From the NCBI GenBank assembly GCA_902775355.1, contig CACYLY010000024.1, positions 1 through 60,584 on the forward strand: 60,584 nt of DNA, in the 5' to 3' direction. Below are positions 48,831 through 58,719 of this stretch, one piece after another; position 1 is the first letter of the stretch; each line of letters begins with the position of its first letter. The notes beneath the pieces were generated by a model, which saw only the letters and a list, made by a program, of their open reading frames with translations, did no database searches and was not told where the DNA came from. Position numbers and translations under genes: made by a program. The stretch is from Oscillospiraceae bacterium. GTDB taxonomy: Bacteria > Bacillota > Clostridia > Oscillospirales > Oscillospiraceae.

Positions 48831-50642
48831 ATGAAAAAACTATCCAAAAACAAGATCGTGTTGATCATTGCAGTGCTGTTGATGCTGATTAGCATGATCG
48901 GGGCGTCCTCCGTGCAAAGCTCCGGCGGACGTGTCCATGTGACAGACGTCAAATGGATCAACAGCTCCGGCAAGGCAATGACCGGTATCCTCCTTGTCCC
49001 CGAAAACGCTACGGCTGAGACACCGGCTCCTGCCATCGTAACCGTCCATGGTTTTCTGAACAACAAGGAGATGCAGGACCTGAACTTCGTGGAGCTCGCC
49101 CGCCGCGGCTATGTTGTCTTGGCCGCTGATATGCCCTCCCACGGCGGCTCTGACATCGGCAGCTCCGCCGGCGATATGATGAACTCCACTTATGAGGCTG
49201 TGATGTTCCTGTGCAACATCAACTATGTGGACAACACCAAGATCGGCGTCACCGGCCACTCCTTCGGCAGTTTTAGCTGCAACTTCGCCGCGCAGGCAGA
49301 CAACATGAACGATCCCCAGCACATTGCCGCCGTCCTTGTCAACAGCATGAATCCTCTCTATGCCGGGCAAGCCGGTTATGAGAATGTTTACGGCGCGCGC
49401 CATGTAGGCGTCATCGCCGGCCAGTATGATGAATTTGCCTTCAACGAGACGGACAAGGCAGGCAATCCCCTTCCCAAGCCCGACTATATCCATTCGCCCA
49501 ACGCCCAGTCCTTCCTGTATTACGGCACAGATCCGGAAGGCAAAGAGGAACGCCTGCCCAACACCGTCTACAAGGACGCGGTAGACGGAACCCCGGCCAT
49601 GCGTGTCATCTACACGCCTGAGATCACTCACCCCTGGTCTCACTTCTCCGCTCGCTCCACTTACGCAACTCTGAGCTTCTTCCAGGAGGCCATCCCCGCG
49701 CCGAATCCCATTGACGCAGGCAATCAGGTCTGGCAGTGGAAGGTCTTCTTCAACGTGCTCGGCCTTCTGGGCATGGCGCTCTTCATCGTTTCTGCCACCA
49801 TCGCCTTGGTGAACACGCCCAGCTTTGAGATCCTGCGAGCCGACGAGGAGCCTCAGCCTTTGCCCGCTCCCAAGGGCAAGAGCCTGGCCTGGTTCTGGAT
49901 CAGTCTTGCCATCGGGGCAATCTTTGGCGCAGTATTCTATCTGCCCATAATGAAGCTGGCCAATTCCGCCAACTTCTCCCCCACTCTTCTTGGTCAGTCA
50001 GCTGTCTTCGGCATCTCGATGTGGGCCATCTGCTGCGCATTGGTCAGCATCCTCTGCATGCTGATCGGTAAAAAGCTTGCCGGCGGCAAGAACGAATTGG
50101 CCCCGTGCCTGCGTCTCGGCGGCAAAAAGCTGTTCAAGACCCTTGTCCTGGCCGTTCTCGTTGCCGGCTTGACCTACCTGTGGGTCTTTGTCGCCACTTG
50201 GCTTTTCCATGTTGATTTCCGGATCTGGACCCTGGCTGCCAAGCCCTTCAATGCTACGATCTTCAAGATTTCCATCCCCTATATGCTTCTCTTGTCTGTG
50301 TTTTATGTCACGAACTCCGTTGCGGTCAACTGCTTCAACTTCAACACCATCGGCAAAAAGTGGGGCAATATTCTGATCCTCGCTCTGGCCAACGTTCTGC
50401 CGGCAGTCATCGTTGTCGTCCTGCAGTACACCACCTTCAAGGCCACCGGCTTCCTGCGCTGGAGCGCCGATCAGACGCACCTGATGGTCGTCTGGCTCTA
50501 CCCGCTGTTTGTGATGCTGCCTGCCTCCGCCATCATCTCCCGCGCGATCTTCAAGGCTACAAAGAATCCCTATCTTCCCGGTATCATCAACGCAATTATC
50601 ATTGCGCTGATGAGCTGCGCCAACACCTGCACGTTCAAATAA
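48831..50642 (+). CDS. Alpha/beta hydrolase with C-terminal multi-TM domain
   Basis: A 603-residue membrane protein. N-terminal anchor (IVLIIAVLLMLISMIGASS), an extracellular alpha/beta hydrolase domain (about 35-300) with oxyanion VTVHGFLNN, the nucleophile elbow GVTGHSFGSFS, the acidic residue region GQYDEFAFNE and a late His in ITHPWSHFS, then about eight membrane helices (about 300-600). Fusion of a secreted hydrolase to a polytopic membrane domain is found in Clostridial proteins of unknown role; an ester or lipid substrate at the membrane is likely. Start after AAAGGAGAACCGT. Probably under control of the upstream MarR. Confidence 0.85.
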   Translation: MKKLSKNKIVLIIAVLLMLISMIGASSVQSSGGRVHVTDVKWINSSGKAMTGILLVPENATAETPAPAIVTVHGFLNNKEMQDLNFVELARRGYVVLAADMPSHGGSDIGSSAGDMMNSTYEAVMFLCNINYVDNTKIGVTGHSFGSFSCNFAAQADNMNDPQHIAAVLVNSMNPLYAGQAGYENVYGARHVGVIAGQYDEFAFNETDKAGNPLPKPDYIHSPNAQSFLYYGTDPEGKEERLPNTVYKDAVDGTPAMRVIYTPEITHPWSHFSARSTYATLSFFQEAIPAPNPIDAGNQVWQWKVFFNVLGLLGMALFIVSATIALVNTPSFEILRADEEPQPLPAPKGKSLAWFWISLAIGAIFGAVFYLPIMKLANSANFSPTLLGQSAVFGISMWAICCALVSILCMLIGKKLAGGKNELAPCLRLGGKKLFKTLVLAVLVAGLTYLWVFVATWLFHVDFRIWTLAAKPFNATIFKISIPYMLLLSVFYVTNSVAVNCFNFNTIGKKWGNILILALANVLPAVIVVVLQYTTFKATGFLRWSADQTHLMVVWLYPLFVMLPASAIISRAIFKATKNPYLPGIINAIIIALMSCANTCTFK

Positions 50643-50730
50643 GTGTCTCTCTGTGTCAGCTTTCACCGAGGAAAACATAAACCGGCAGATCCATGATGCT
50701 ATTCATGGTTTTCACTCCTCCCTTTTCCCA

Positions 50731-50761
50731 GGGCCGCCGCATCCGCGGCGGCCCGCGTTTT
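50731..50761 (+). terminator. Terminator of the membrane hydrolase gene
   Basis: GGGCCGCCGC pairs exactly with GCGGCGGCCC around ATCC, then GCGTTTT. Confidence 0.85.
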
Positions 50762-50779
50762 ATCCGGCGCAACAAACCG

Positions 50780-52352
<1,573 letters not shown>

Positions 52353-52370
52353 GGGCAAAGCCCTTATTCC

Positions 52371-52499
52371 TCAATGAAAAATGAATAATGAAGAATGAAG
52401 AATTGCGGTGTCGCCTTCGGCGACGTATTTCAATCCGTACCTCGCAGCGGCACACCATGATTCTTCACGATTCATGATTCACGATTCATTTATGATACA
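52371..52499. repeat. Intergenic element with inverted AATGAA arms
   Basis: AATGAAAAATGAATAATGAA-type left arm and CATGATTCTTCACGATTCAT-type right arm are inverted; the core has the GTGTCGCCTTCGGCGAC hairpin. Same construction as at 43277. It separates glpK from the HAD gene. Confidence 0.7.
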
Positions 52500-52511
52500 G
52501 GAGAAACAGAC

Positions 52512-53333
52512 ATGACCAACATCGACAAGCTGAGAAACTGCGAGCTCTTCCTCTTCGACATGGACGGCACCCTCTATCTGGGGGACGACGTGTACGAGGG
52601 CGCCATCGCCCTGATGGAGGATCTGCCCCGCCTGGGTAAAAAGTATATCTATCTCACCAACAACTCCTCCCGGGCCGGGGTGGACTATATCACCCGCCTG
52701 CGCCGCCTGGGCTTCCCCTGCGAGGCGGAGAACGTCTTCACCTCCGGCATGGCCACGGGGCTCTATCTCAACCAGCACTTCCCCGGCGCCAAGGTCTACC
52801 TGGCCGGCACCAAGGCCTTCTACCGGGAGCTGAAGAGCTACGGCATCGACCTGGTGAACGACGAGCAGGGCCACACGGACGTCTTCGACGTGGATGTGGT
52901 GGTCCAGGGCTTCGACACCGAGCTGGTGTATGAGAAGCTGGACAAGGCGGTGCACTTCCTGCGCCGGGGGGCGAAGTTCATCGCCGCCAACCCGGACTGG
53001 GTCTGCCCCATGCCCGCCGGCGAGGTCCTGCCGGACTGCGGCAGCATCTGCGCCCTGCTGACGGCCTCCTCCGGCGTCAAGCCCGAGTTCATCGGCAAGC
53101 CCAACCGGAACATGATCGACGTGATCGCCGCCAGCACCGGCATCCCCAATGAGAAGATCTGCGCCGTGGGCGACCGGCTCTATACCGACATCGCCGTGGC
53201 CCAGAACGCGGGCAGCGTCTCCGTTCTGGTGCTCTCCGGCGAGACCAACCAGATGATGGTGGACGAGGCCGCCCGCAAGCCCGACCTGGTGCTCCCCTCG
53301 GTGAAGGAGCTCCACGAGCTGCTGCGGGGCTGA
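52512..53333 (+). CDS. HAD-IIA family phosphatase (NagD/AraL-like)
   Basis: A 273-residue hydrolase. Motif I FLFDMDGTLYLGDDVYEGA, motif II YLTNNSS, the C2A-type cap (about 80-200) with FVVQGFDTELVYEKLDKA-like and the family segment FIAANPDWVCPM, motif III GKPNRNMI lysine and motif IV VGDRLYTDIAVAQNAG. HAD-IIA enzymes dephosphorylate sugar or glycerol phosphates and pNPP. Beside GlpK and within 6 kb of EgsA, a glycerol phosphate phosphatase role is plausible (AraL neighbours AraM in B. subtilis). Start after ACAGGAGAAACAGAC. Confidence 0.88.
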   Translation: MTNIDKLRNCELFLFDMDGTLYLGDDVYEGAIALMEDLPRLGKKYIYLTNNSSRAGVDYITRLRRLGFPCEAENVFTSGMATGLYLNQHFPGAKVYLAGTKAFYRELKSYGIDLVNDEQGHTDVFDVDVVVQGFDTELVYEKLDKAVHFLRRGAKFIAANPDWVCPMPAGEVLPDCGSICALLTASSGVKPEFIGKPNRNMIDVIAASTGIPNEKICAVGDRLYTDIAVAQNAGSVSVLVLSGETNQMMVDEAARKPDLVLPSVKELHELLRG

Positions 53334-53346
53334 AGTTTTCCACTCC

Positions 53347-53369
53347 GGGAGCGGCGGTCCGCCGCTCCC
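53347..53369 (+). terminator. GC hairpin after the HAD gene
   Basis: GGGAGCGGCGG pairs with CCGCCGCTCCC almost without loop; no T run follows, so termination would be weak. Confidence 0.5.
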
Positions 53370-53397
53370 GCATCCGTCATCCGACACACATTGACTT

Positions 53398-55236
53398 ATG
53401 AAACTATTGACTTATCTGTTCCCACTCCTGACGGTGCTTCTGCTGCTGGTCCTGTTTCTGACGCTTCCGGACCTCCGCAGCTGCCTGCGCCCCATGGACA
53501 CGCCCCCGCTCCCCACGGGGGGCCGGAAGCCCCGCCTGCTCCGGGAGGACCGGGCCCGTTCCCTCTCCCGGGCAGACCTGCTGCCGATGCTGCTGATCAC
53601 CCTGGTCTATGCCCTCACGGCCTTTTTCCGCCTGGGCAGCACCACCGATCCCCAGACCTTCGTCCCCATGGAGAGGACGGAGGCGCTGATCACCCTGCCC
53701 GAGGGCCAGCTGCCCAGTCAGCTGGTACTGTACCCCGGCGTGGGCATGGGCGCTTACGATATCGCCTATTCCGAGGACGGGGAGTATTACGAGCAGGTCT
53801 ATTCCTTCACCCAGGACCATATCGCGGTGCTCAAGTGGACCCGCATCACGCCGGAGACCACGCTGCGCCCCCGCTATATCCGCATCTCCTGCAGCTACGG
53901 CTCGCCCTGGCTGGGGGAGCTGCTGGTGCTGGACGGGGACGGGCAGCCGGTGGACTACGCCTGCAGCCTGCCCGAGCTCTGCGACGAGCAGGAGACCATG
54001 CCCCGCTCCTTCGGCTTCCAGAATTCCAGCTATTTTGACGAAATCTATCATGCCCGCACCGCCTGGGAGCATCTGAATCGGGTCAGCCCCTACGAGACCA
54101 CCCATCCGCCCCTGGGCAAGGAGATCATCGGGCTCGGGATCCTCTTCTTCGGCATGACGCCCTTCGGCTGGCGCTTTTCCGGCACCCTCTTCGGCGTGCT
54201 GATGCTGCCGCTGCTGTACGTGCTGCTGAAAAAGCTCTTCGGCGGCCGGCTGATCCCCGCTCTGGGCACAGTGATCTTCGCCGCGGACTTCATGCATTAT
54301 GTGCAGACCCGCATCTCCACCATCGACACCTATTCGGTCTTCTTCATTCTGCTGATGTACCTGTTCATGTACCTGTGGCTCACGGAGGACCGGCTCTGGG
54401 CCCTGGCCCTGTGCGGCGTCAGCTTCGGCCTGGGCGCCGCCGCCAAGTGGACCAGCATCTACGCCGGCGGGGGCCTGGCTCTGCTGTGGCTGGTGCACTG
54501 GATCGGCCGCTTCCGCCGCGTCCGCCGGGAGCGCACGGATCCGGAGAAGGAAGACGCCGTGCTCCCGGCTTTTCTGGGGAACGTGCTGTTCTGCCTGGTG
54601 TTCTTCATCGCCGTGCCCGGTCTCATCTACCTGCTGAGCTATATCCCCTACGCCCTGGCCAGAGGGACGAAGCTCTTCTCCAAGGACTATCTGGTGCTGG
54701 TGTACAACAACCAGTGTTATATGTTCACCTACCATTCCAAGTCCGTGCTGGGCGCCACCCACCCCTACTCCTCCAGCTGGTATCAGTGGCTGATCGACTA
54801 CCGTCCCATCCTGTACGTGATGGAATATCCCACGGCTGACACCCGCATCAGCATCGCCGCCTGGCTGAACCCGGTGCTCTGCTGGGGCGGACTGATGAGT
54901 CTGCCGGTGCTGGGCTGGATGGCCATCGTCCGGCGGGACCGCCGCGCGGCCTTTATCCTGGTGGGCTATCTGAGCCAGCTGCTGCCCTGGGTCCCGATTT
55001 CCAGGCTGACCTTCGCCTATCACTACTTCCCCTCGGCCCTGTTCCTGGTGCTCTCGCTGAGCTATGTGATGGCCCTGCTGCGGGAGAACCGGCCCAACTG
55101 GCGCGTCCCCGCCCTTTTGCTGACGGGGGGCTGTGCCGCGGTGTTCCTGCTCTTCTTCCCCGTTCTGAACGGTCTGCCCATGGCCGCGGAGCTGGCCTCC
55201 GCCCTGTACCGCTGGCTCCCCAGCTGGCCCTTGTAG
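53398..55236 (+). CDS. PMT/GT39-like membrane glycosyltransferase
   Basis: A 612-residue polytopic protein. After the first two helices comes an extracellular insert (about 80-180) that looks like a discoidin-type beta domain (ITLPEGQLPSQLVLYPGVGMGAYDIAYSEDGEYYEQV... RPRYIRISCSYGSPWLGELLVLDGDG). Then the catalytic loop of protein-mannosyltransferases, SSYFDEIYHARTAWEHL and YETTHPPLGKEIIGLG, followed by about ten helices (FLYVLLKKLFGG..., FAADFMHYVQTRISTIDTYSVFF). The family moves mannose or another sugar from a polyprenyl phosphate to proteins or glycans outside the cell. The start ATG 53398 has only a weak ribosome site. Confidence 0.85.
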   Translation: MKLLTYLFPLLTVLLLLVLFLTLPDLRSCLRPMDTPPLPTGGRKPRLLREDRARSLSRADLLPMLLITLVYALTAFFRLGSTTDPQTFVPMERTEALITLPEGQLPSQLVLYPGVGMGAYDIAYSEDGEYYEQVYSFTQDHIAVLKWTRITPETTLRPRYIRISCSYGSPWLGELLVLDGDGQPVDYACSLPELCDEQETMPRSFGFQNSSYFDEIYHARTAWEHLNRVSPYETTHPPLGKEIIGLGILFFGMTPFGWRFSGTLFGVLMLPLLYVLLKKLFGGRLIPALGTVIFAADFMHYVQTRISTIDTYSVFFILLMYLFMYLWLTEDRLWALALCGVSFGLGAAAKWTSIYAGGGLALLWLVHWIGRFRRVRRERTDPEKEDAVLPAFLGNVLFCLVFFIAVPGLIYLLSYIPYALARGTKLFSKDYLVLVYNNQCYMFTYHSKSVLGATHPYSSSWYQWLIDYRPILYVMEYPTADTRISIAAWLNPVLCWGGLMSLPVLGWMAIVRRDRRAAFILVGYLSQLLPWVPISRLTFAYHYFPSALFLVLSLSYVMALLRENRPNWRVPALLLTGGCAAVFLLFFPVLNGLPMAAELASALYRWLPSWPL

Positions 55237-55258
55237 CGCGGGGAGTTGGATCTACTGG

Positions 55259-55400
55259 CTAGTGGTTAGTTAGGAGTGAGGATTTAGTGGCTGGATACCG
55301 CAACTGTTCACTATTCACTGTTATCTGTTCACTGTTCACTGTTATCTGTTCACTTTTTCCGCTGGTGACTGGTGAGTGAAGAGTTGGGAGCGAGGAGCTG
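55259..55400. repeat. GTTCACT heptamer tract and related repeats
   Basis: GTTCACT, GTTATCT and ATTCACT heptamers run from about 55307 to 55356, preceded by TAGTTAGGAGTGAGGA and followed by GTGACTGGTGAGTGAAG. No gene is visible between the glycosyltransferase and the next operon. Confidence 0.65.
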
Positions 55401-55492
55401 GGGCGCGACCGCAGGGGAAAACGGGAACCTTTTCCTTTTCTCAGCGTCCTAACGACAGACATCTTTATTTCCCACCAAAGGAGGCGTCTGCC

Positions 55493-55999
55493 ATGCTGGG
55501 CAAACAGAAATGCAAGATCCTCAAGGAGATCCGCCAGAAGATCGCCGATGAAAACGATATCCCCTACGTGACGAGAGAATGCACCCACAAGGGCGACTGC
55601 AAGGGCACCTGCCCCAAATGCGAAGCGGAGCTGCGCTATCTGGAGCAGCAACTGGCGAAGCGGCAGAGTCTGGGCAAGCGGGTGGCGGTGGCCGCCCTGT
55701 GCACGGGCCTGGCCTTCGGCAGCGCCGGCTGCACCTCTCCTGCGGACGCTTTTCGGGAAATTTTCCAGCCCAAGGGCGGCGAGGAGGACATCGCCGGCAT
55801 GATCGAAGAGTTTCCTACCCCCACGTCGGAGGTTGAGGTGCTCGACGGTGAGATCGAATGGGACGAGCCTCTGGAGGGCGAACCCGCCGTGGAGCCGACG
55901 CCGGATATCATCCCCGGAGAACTGCCCGACGACGAGTGGGAGCTGGAGGGCGACGTGGCCTACATTCCCGAGGAGCCCGCCGAGAACGGCGGCAACTGA
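55493..55999 (+). CDS. Cysteine-motif protein with TM/lipobox-like segment, first paralogue
   Basis: A 168-residue protein. Residues 6-55 hold a distinct domain: CKILKEIRQKIADENDIPY, VTREC, then a cysteine cluster CTHKGDCKGTCPKC (C-x5-C-x3-C-x2-C) and EAELRYLEQQLAKR. A hydrophobic helix (KRVAVAALCTGLAFGSAGC, about 61-80) ends in a lipobox-like GSAGC, and an acidic Pro-rich tail follows (to 168). The cysteine spacing suggests a metal or Fe-S site. A second copy of the domain is encoded by the next gene, and a radical SAM enzyme follows. I recall this domain in Firmicutes and Bacteroidetes proteins without assigned function. Start after AAAGGAGGCGTCTGCC. Confidence 0.75.
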   Translation: MLGKQKCKILKEIRQKIADENDIPYVTRECTHKGDCKGTCPKCEAELRYLEQQLAKRQSLGKRVAVAALCTGLAFGSAGCTSPADAFREIFQPKGGEEDIAGMIEEFPTPTSEVEVLDGEIEWDEPLEGEPAVEPTPDIIPGELPDDEWELEGDVAYIPEEPAENGGN

Positions 56000-56081
56000 G
56001 TCCCTTCCCGCCGCCGGTATACCGCCGGCAAACGCCTCCCGGGACTCTTTTCTGATCCAAACTGTGAAAGCCGGTGAAGAT

Positions 56082-56570
56082 GTGAAGTGCGCCAATTGCG
56101 GAGACGAGCTGCCCAACAAGGCGCTCTGCTGCCCCAGCCGCGGCACTCCGCTGGATACAGGCCGGCAAAAATGCCGGATCCTCAAGCAGATCCGCCAGCG
56201 GATCGCCGATGAAAACGACATTCCCTATGTGACGCGGGACTGTCGCTTTCGGGGCGAATGCACGGGCACCTGCCCCAAGTGCGAGGCGGAGCTGCGCTAT
56301 CTGGAGCAGGAGCTGGAGAAGCAAGGGCTCGCAGGGAAAGAGCCCAGAGTGGCCGGCCTGTATCCCGACCCTCTCTTCGGCAAGGTTCCTCAAGCGGCCG
56401 GGGACGATATGCCCGGCGGCCCCGATCCCGGCAGAGAAGAAAAGCCGGGACCAGCTTCCAGTCTTCGCTCCCCCGAGCTTGCGGGAGTTCCGGCCAGGCA
56501 CCCGCAGATTTCCCTGCTGAGACGGCTTTGGTCACGGATGCCCTGGTCGAAGGAGCGCGGCCATGACTGA
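56082..56570 (+). CDS. Zinc-ribbon plus cysteine-motif protein, second paralogue
   Basis: A 162-residue protein. A zinc ribbon (KCANCGDELPNKALCCPSRG, with the last pair altered) precedes the same domain as in the neighbour: CRILKQIRQRIADENDIPY, VTRDC, CRFRGECTGTCPKC and EAELRYLEQELEKQ. The C-terminal 75 residues are Pro/Gly-rich and disordered. The start is GTG 56082 with GGTGAAGAT upstream; the longer frame overlaps the first paralogue and is rejected. It overlaps the radical SAM gene by eight bases. The duplication of the domain in adjacent genes, one membrane-linked and one soluble, suggests partner or substrate roles. Confidence 0.7.
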   Translation: MKCANCGDELPNKALCCPSRGTPLDTGRQKCRILKQIRQRIADENDIPYVTRDCRFRGECTGTCPKCEAELRYLEQELEKQGLAGKEPRVAGLYPDPLFGKVPQAAGDDMPGGPDPGREEKPGPASSLRSPELAGVPARHPQISLLRRLWSRMPWSKERGHD

Positions 56571-57213
56571 GCCGCGCTATCCGCTGCTGAGCCTGTCCCG
56601 GCTCCGCATGGGCACCGACGGGGCCGGGGTCACCACCCTGATCGCCGGCGCCGGCTGCCCCCTCTCCTGCCGCTGGTGCATCAACAAGCAGCTCCTGCGG
56701 GAGGGCAGGGCCACGCCGGTGACGGCGGCGGAGCTGGTGGAGAAGCTCCGGATCGACGATCTGTATTTCCGGGCCACCGGCGGCGGCGTCTGCTTCGGCG
56801 GCGGGGAATCCCTGCTCCACGCCCCCTTTCTGCGTGCCTTTCGCGCCGCCGCTCCGGCGGACTGGCGCGTCACCCTGGAGACCAGTCTGGCCGTCCCGGA
56901 GGAATCCGTCCGCCTGGGCGCGGAGAACGCGGACTTCTTCATTGTGGACTGCAAGGACATGGACCCGTCGGTCTACCGGCGCTACACCGGGGGCGACGGG
57001 GCTTTGATGGAGGCGAACCTCCGTCTGCTGCTGCGTCTGGTCGGCCGGTCCCGCATCCGCGTCCGCGTCCCGCTGATCCCGGGATTCAACAGCCCCGAAG
57101 GCCAGGCGGCCAGCGCCCGGGCCCTGCTTGCCATGGGTTTTTCCCAGCAGGAGCTGGATCTGTTTTCCTATGTGATCCGCGAGGATCCTTCCCATTCTAC
57201 AGAAAGCCGGTGA
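56563..57213 (+). CDS. Radical SAM enzyme (PflA-like activase family)
   Basis: A 216-residue radical SAM protein. The cluster motif GCPLSCRWCINKQ is C-x3-C-x2-C with an aromatic before the last cysteine, GGGVCFGGGESLLH is the SAM-binding GGE-type motif, LETSLAVP is the ribose motif, DCKDMD matches the glycyl-radical-activase DxK segment, and RVPLIPGFN is the closing motif. Length and motifs fit the pyruvate-formate-lyase activase superfamily. No glycyl radical enzyme is in the window; its closest partners are the two cysteine-motif proteins, which it overlaps by eight bases. It may modify or load them. Ends four bases before the next gene. Confidence 0.85.
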   Translation: MTEPRYPLLSLSRLRMGTDGAGVTTLIAGAGCPLSCRWCINKQLLREGRATPVTAAELVEKLRIDDLYFRATGGGVCFGGGESLLHAPFLRAFRAAAPADWRVTLETSLAVPEESVRLGAENADFFIVDCKDMDPSVYRRYTGGDGALMEANLRLLLRLVGRSRIRVRVPLIPGFNSPEGQAASARALLAMGFSQQELDLFSYVIREDPSHSTESR

Positions 57214-57217
57214 GATT

Positions 57218-58561
57218 ATGTTCTGTCCCAACTGCGGAAGCCAGCTGCCCGACAAGGCCAAATTCTGTCTGAACTGCGGCCAGTCCATCTCCGGGAATCC
57301 CTCCTCCGGGGGATCCTACGTTCAGGAGGACTACATCGAGGAGGACTATGCCGAGATGGCGGCCCCGCGGCGCCCCATCTGGCCCTGGGTCGTCCTGGGC
57401 ACCATCAGCGCCATCGCCATCGGCGTGCTGCTCTTCCTGCTGCTCGGCGGCGGGCTTGGCGGCACGGCCGCCCCGACCCCCGCGCCCCTTGTGCTGAGCC
57501 CCACCCCGGCCCAGCAGGAGCCCACGCCGGTCCCCGCCGTGGAGATCACCACCCCCAGCCCCGCGCCGACCACGGAGATCATCGTCATCACCCCGGTGCC
57601 GGCCACGACGGCACCCGTCTCCCCCACTCCCGCCGTGCCGAACGCGGTGAAGGTCTTTTACATGACCAAGGAGCTGGACGAGTTTACCGAGGCCGAGGGC
57701 AATTCCATCATGCTGAACGCCCAGGCCTATCCCATTGAGGACTTTACCAACGCCAGCTTCCAGTGGACCGTCAGCGATCCCAGCGTGCTCAAGCTGGAGC
57801 CCGACGCCTACGGCAGGACCTGCACCATCACCGTTCTCAAGGTCCACAGCGGCCCTGTCACGCTGACGGTGAGCTGCTGCGGCGCCAAGAAGGACGTGAA
57901 GGTCTACACCAAGAGCGCCTCTGCGCCCTCGCCCAAGCCCGGCCCCGTGCCCCTGGACAAGGACACCCAGTACCGCATCAACATCTTCCTGTCCAACTTC
58001 TCGGAGCAGTTTGCGCTGAGCTTCACCAGCGCCACCTGTGCGGACGACTATCTGCTGCGGGTGGTGGAGATCTATTGCAAGATCAACCACCCCGGTCTGA
58101 TCAGCTACTCCAGCGGCGACGAGTGCCTGGGCCTGAAGGACGCCAACACCTATATGGAGCGCTTCTTCGGCCGGACGGTGAATCCTCCCGAGGGCGCCAC
58201 CTACCTGCTTGACGCCTCCCACACCTTCCGCTTCTCCGGCGGCTATTTCCGCTTCCCCGCGGCGGACGGCGCCAATTACAACCGCTTCACCGTGGTCCGC
58301 GACATGACCGCCAATACTGACGGCAGCTACACCGTGGAGTTCACGGTCTATGAGATCAGCCTGGAGCAGTACTGGAACACCCCCGGCGTGGACAATTCCC
58401 TCTACTGGCTCAACGACTCCCAGGTTGCCAACAAGGTGTGGAATCACGAGGCCCTGCCGGTGCAGAACGGCACCGCCATCGTGAAGGACTACAGCTTCAA
58501 CGGCAAGCCCACCTACCAGATCCTCAAGTACGAAGTCTGGGACATCGAGTTCTCCTACTGA
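57218..58561 (+). CDS. Zinc-ribbon, single-TM protein with Thr/Pro linker and surface domain
   Basis: A 447-residue protein. A zinc ribbon (FCPNCGSQLPDKAKFCLNCG), an acidic linker, a membrane helix (IWPWVVLGTISAIAIGVLLFLLLGGG, about 55-80), a Thr/Pro-rich wall-spanning stretch (about 88-145), a Big_2-like or similar beta domain (FYMTKELDEFTEAEGNSIMLNAQAYPI... GPVTLTVSCCGAKKDVKVYT) and a C-terminal domain of about 190 residues without known family. Architecture matches the RCC1-like protein at 38697 at its N-terminus. It follows the radical SAM gene by four bases, so it is probably co-transcribed. Confidence 0.78.
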   Translation: MFCPNCGSQLPDKAKFCLNCGQSISGNPSSGGSYVQEDYIEEDYAEMAAPRRPIWPWVVLGTISAIAIGVLLFLLLGGGLGGTAAPTPAPLVLSPTPAQQEPTPVPAVEITTPSPAPTTEIIVITPVPATTAPVSPTPAVPNAVKVFYMTKELDEFTEAEGNSIMLNAQAYPIEDFTNASFQWTVSDPSVLKLEPDAYGRTCTITVLKVHSGPVTLTVSCCGAKKDVKVYTKSASAPSPKPGPVPLDKDTQYRINIFLSNFSEQFALSFTSATCADDYLLRVVEIYCKINHPGLISYSSGDECLGLKDANTYMERFFGRTVNPPEGATYLLDASHTFRFSGGYFRFPAADGANYNRFTVVRDMTANTDGSYTVEFTVYEISLEQYWNTPGVDNSLYWLNDSQVANKVWNHEALPVQNGTAIVKDYSFNGKPTYQILKYEVWDIEFSY

Positions 58562-58583
58562 TCGCCCGGAAAAACGCAGAAAT

Positions 58584-58622
58584 GACGCGCAGCCTTCCCT
58601 GAGAAGACTGCGCGTCTTTTCG
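58584..58622 (+). terminator. Terminator of the radical SAM operon
   Basis: GACGCGCAG pairs with CTGCGCGTC across an internal TTCC/GAA stem, followed by TTTTCGTTT. Confidence 0.85.
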
Positions 58623-58719
58623 TTTGTATGCTCCGGCGTTTCGCGCCGACGCCCGTCCACCGACGTAGGGGAGGTGCTTGCCCCTCCCGCCGTTCAGCGC
58701 CGACGCTCTGCTGGGTCCT

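Noticed and set aside
53404-55023. 539-codon minus-strand ORF opposite the glycosyltransferase
   Set aside because: Gln/His-rich shadow without signal, motif or ribosome site; the plus strand carries PMT motifs.
56563-57213. Activase of a glycyl radical enzyme in this locus
   Set aside because: No protein with a glycyl radical motif (RVxGY type) is encoded in the window, so the enzyme's partner must be something else or elsewhere.
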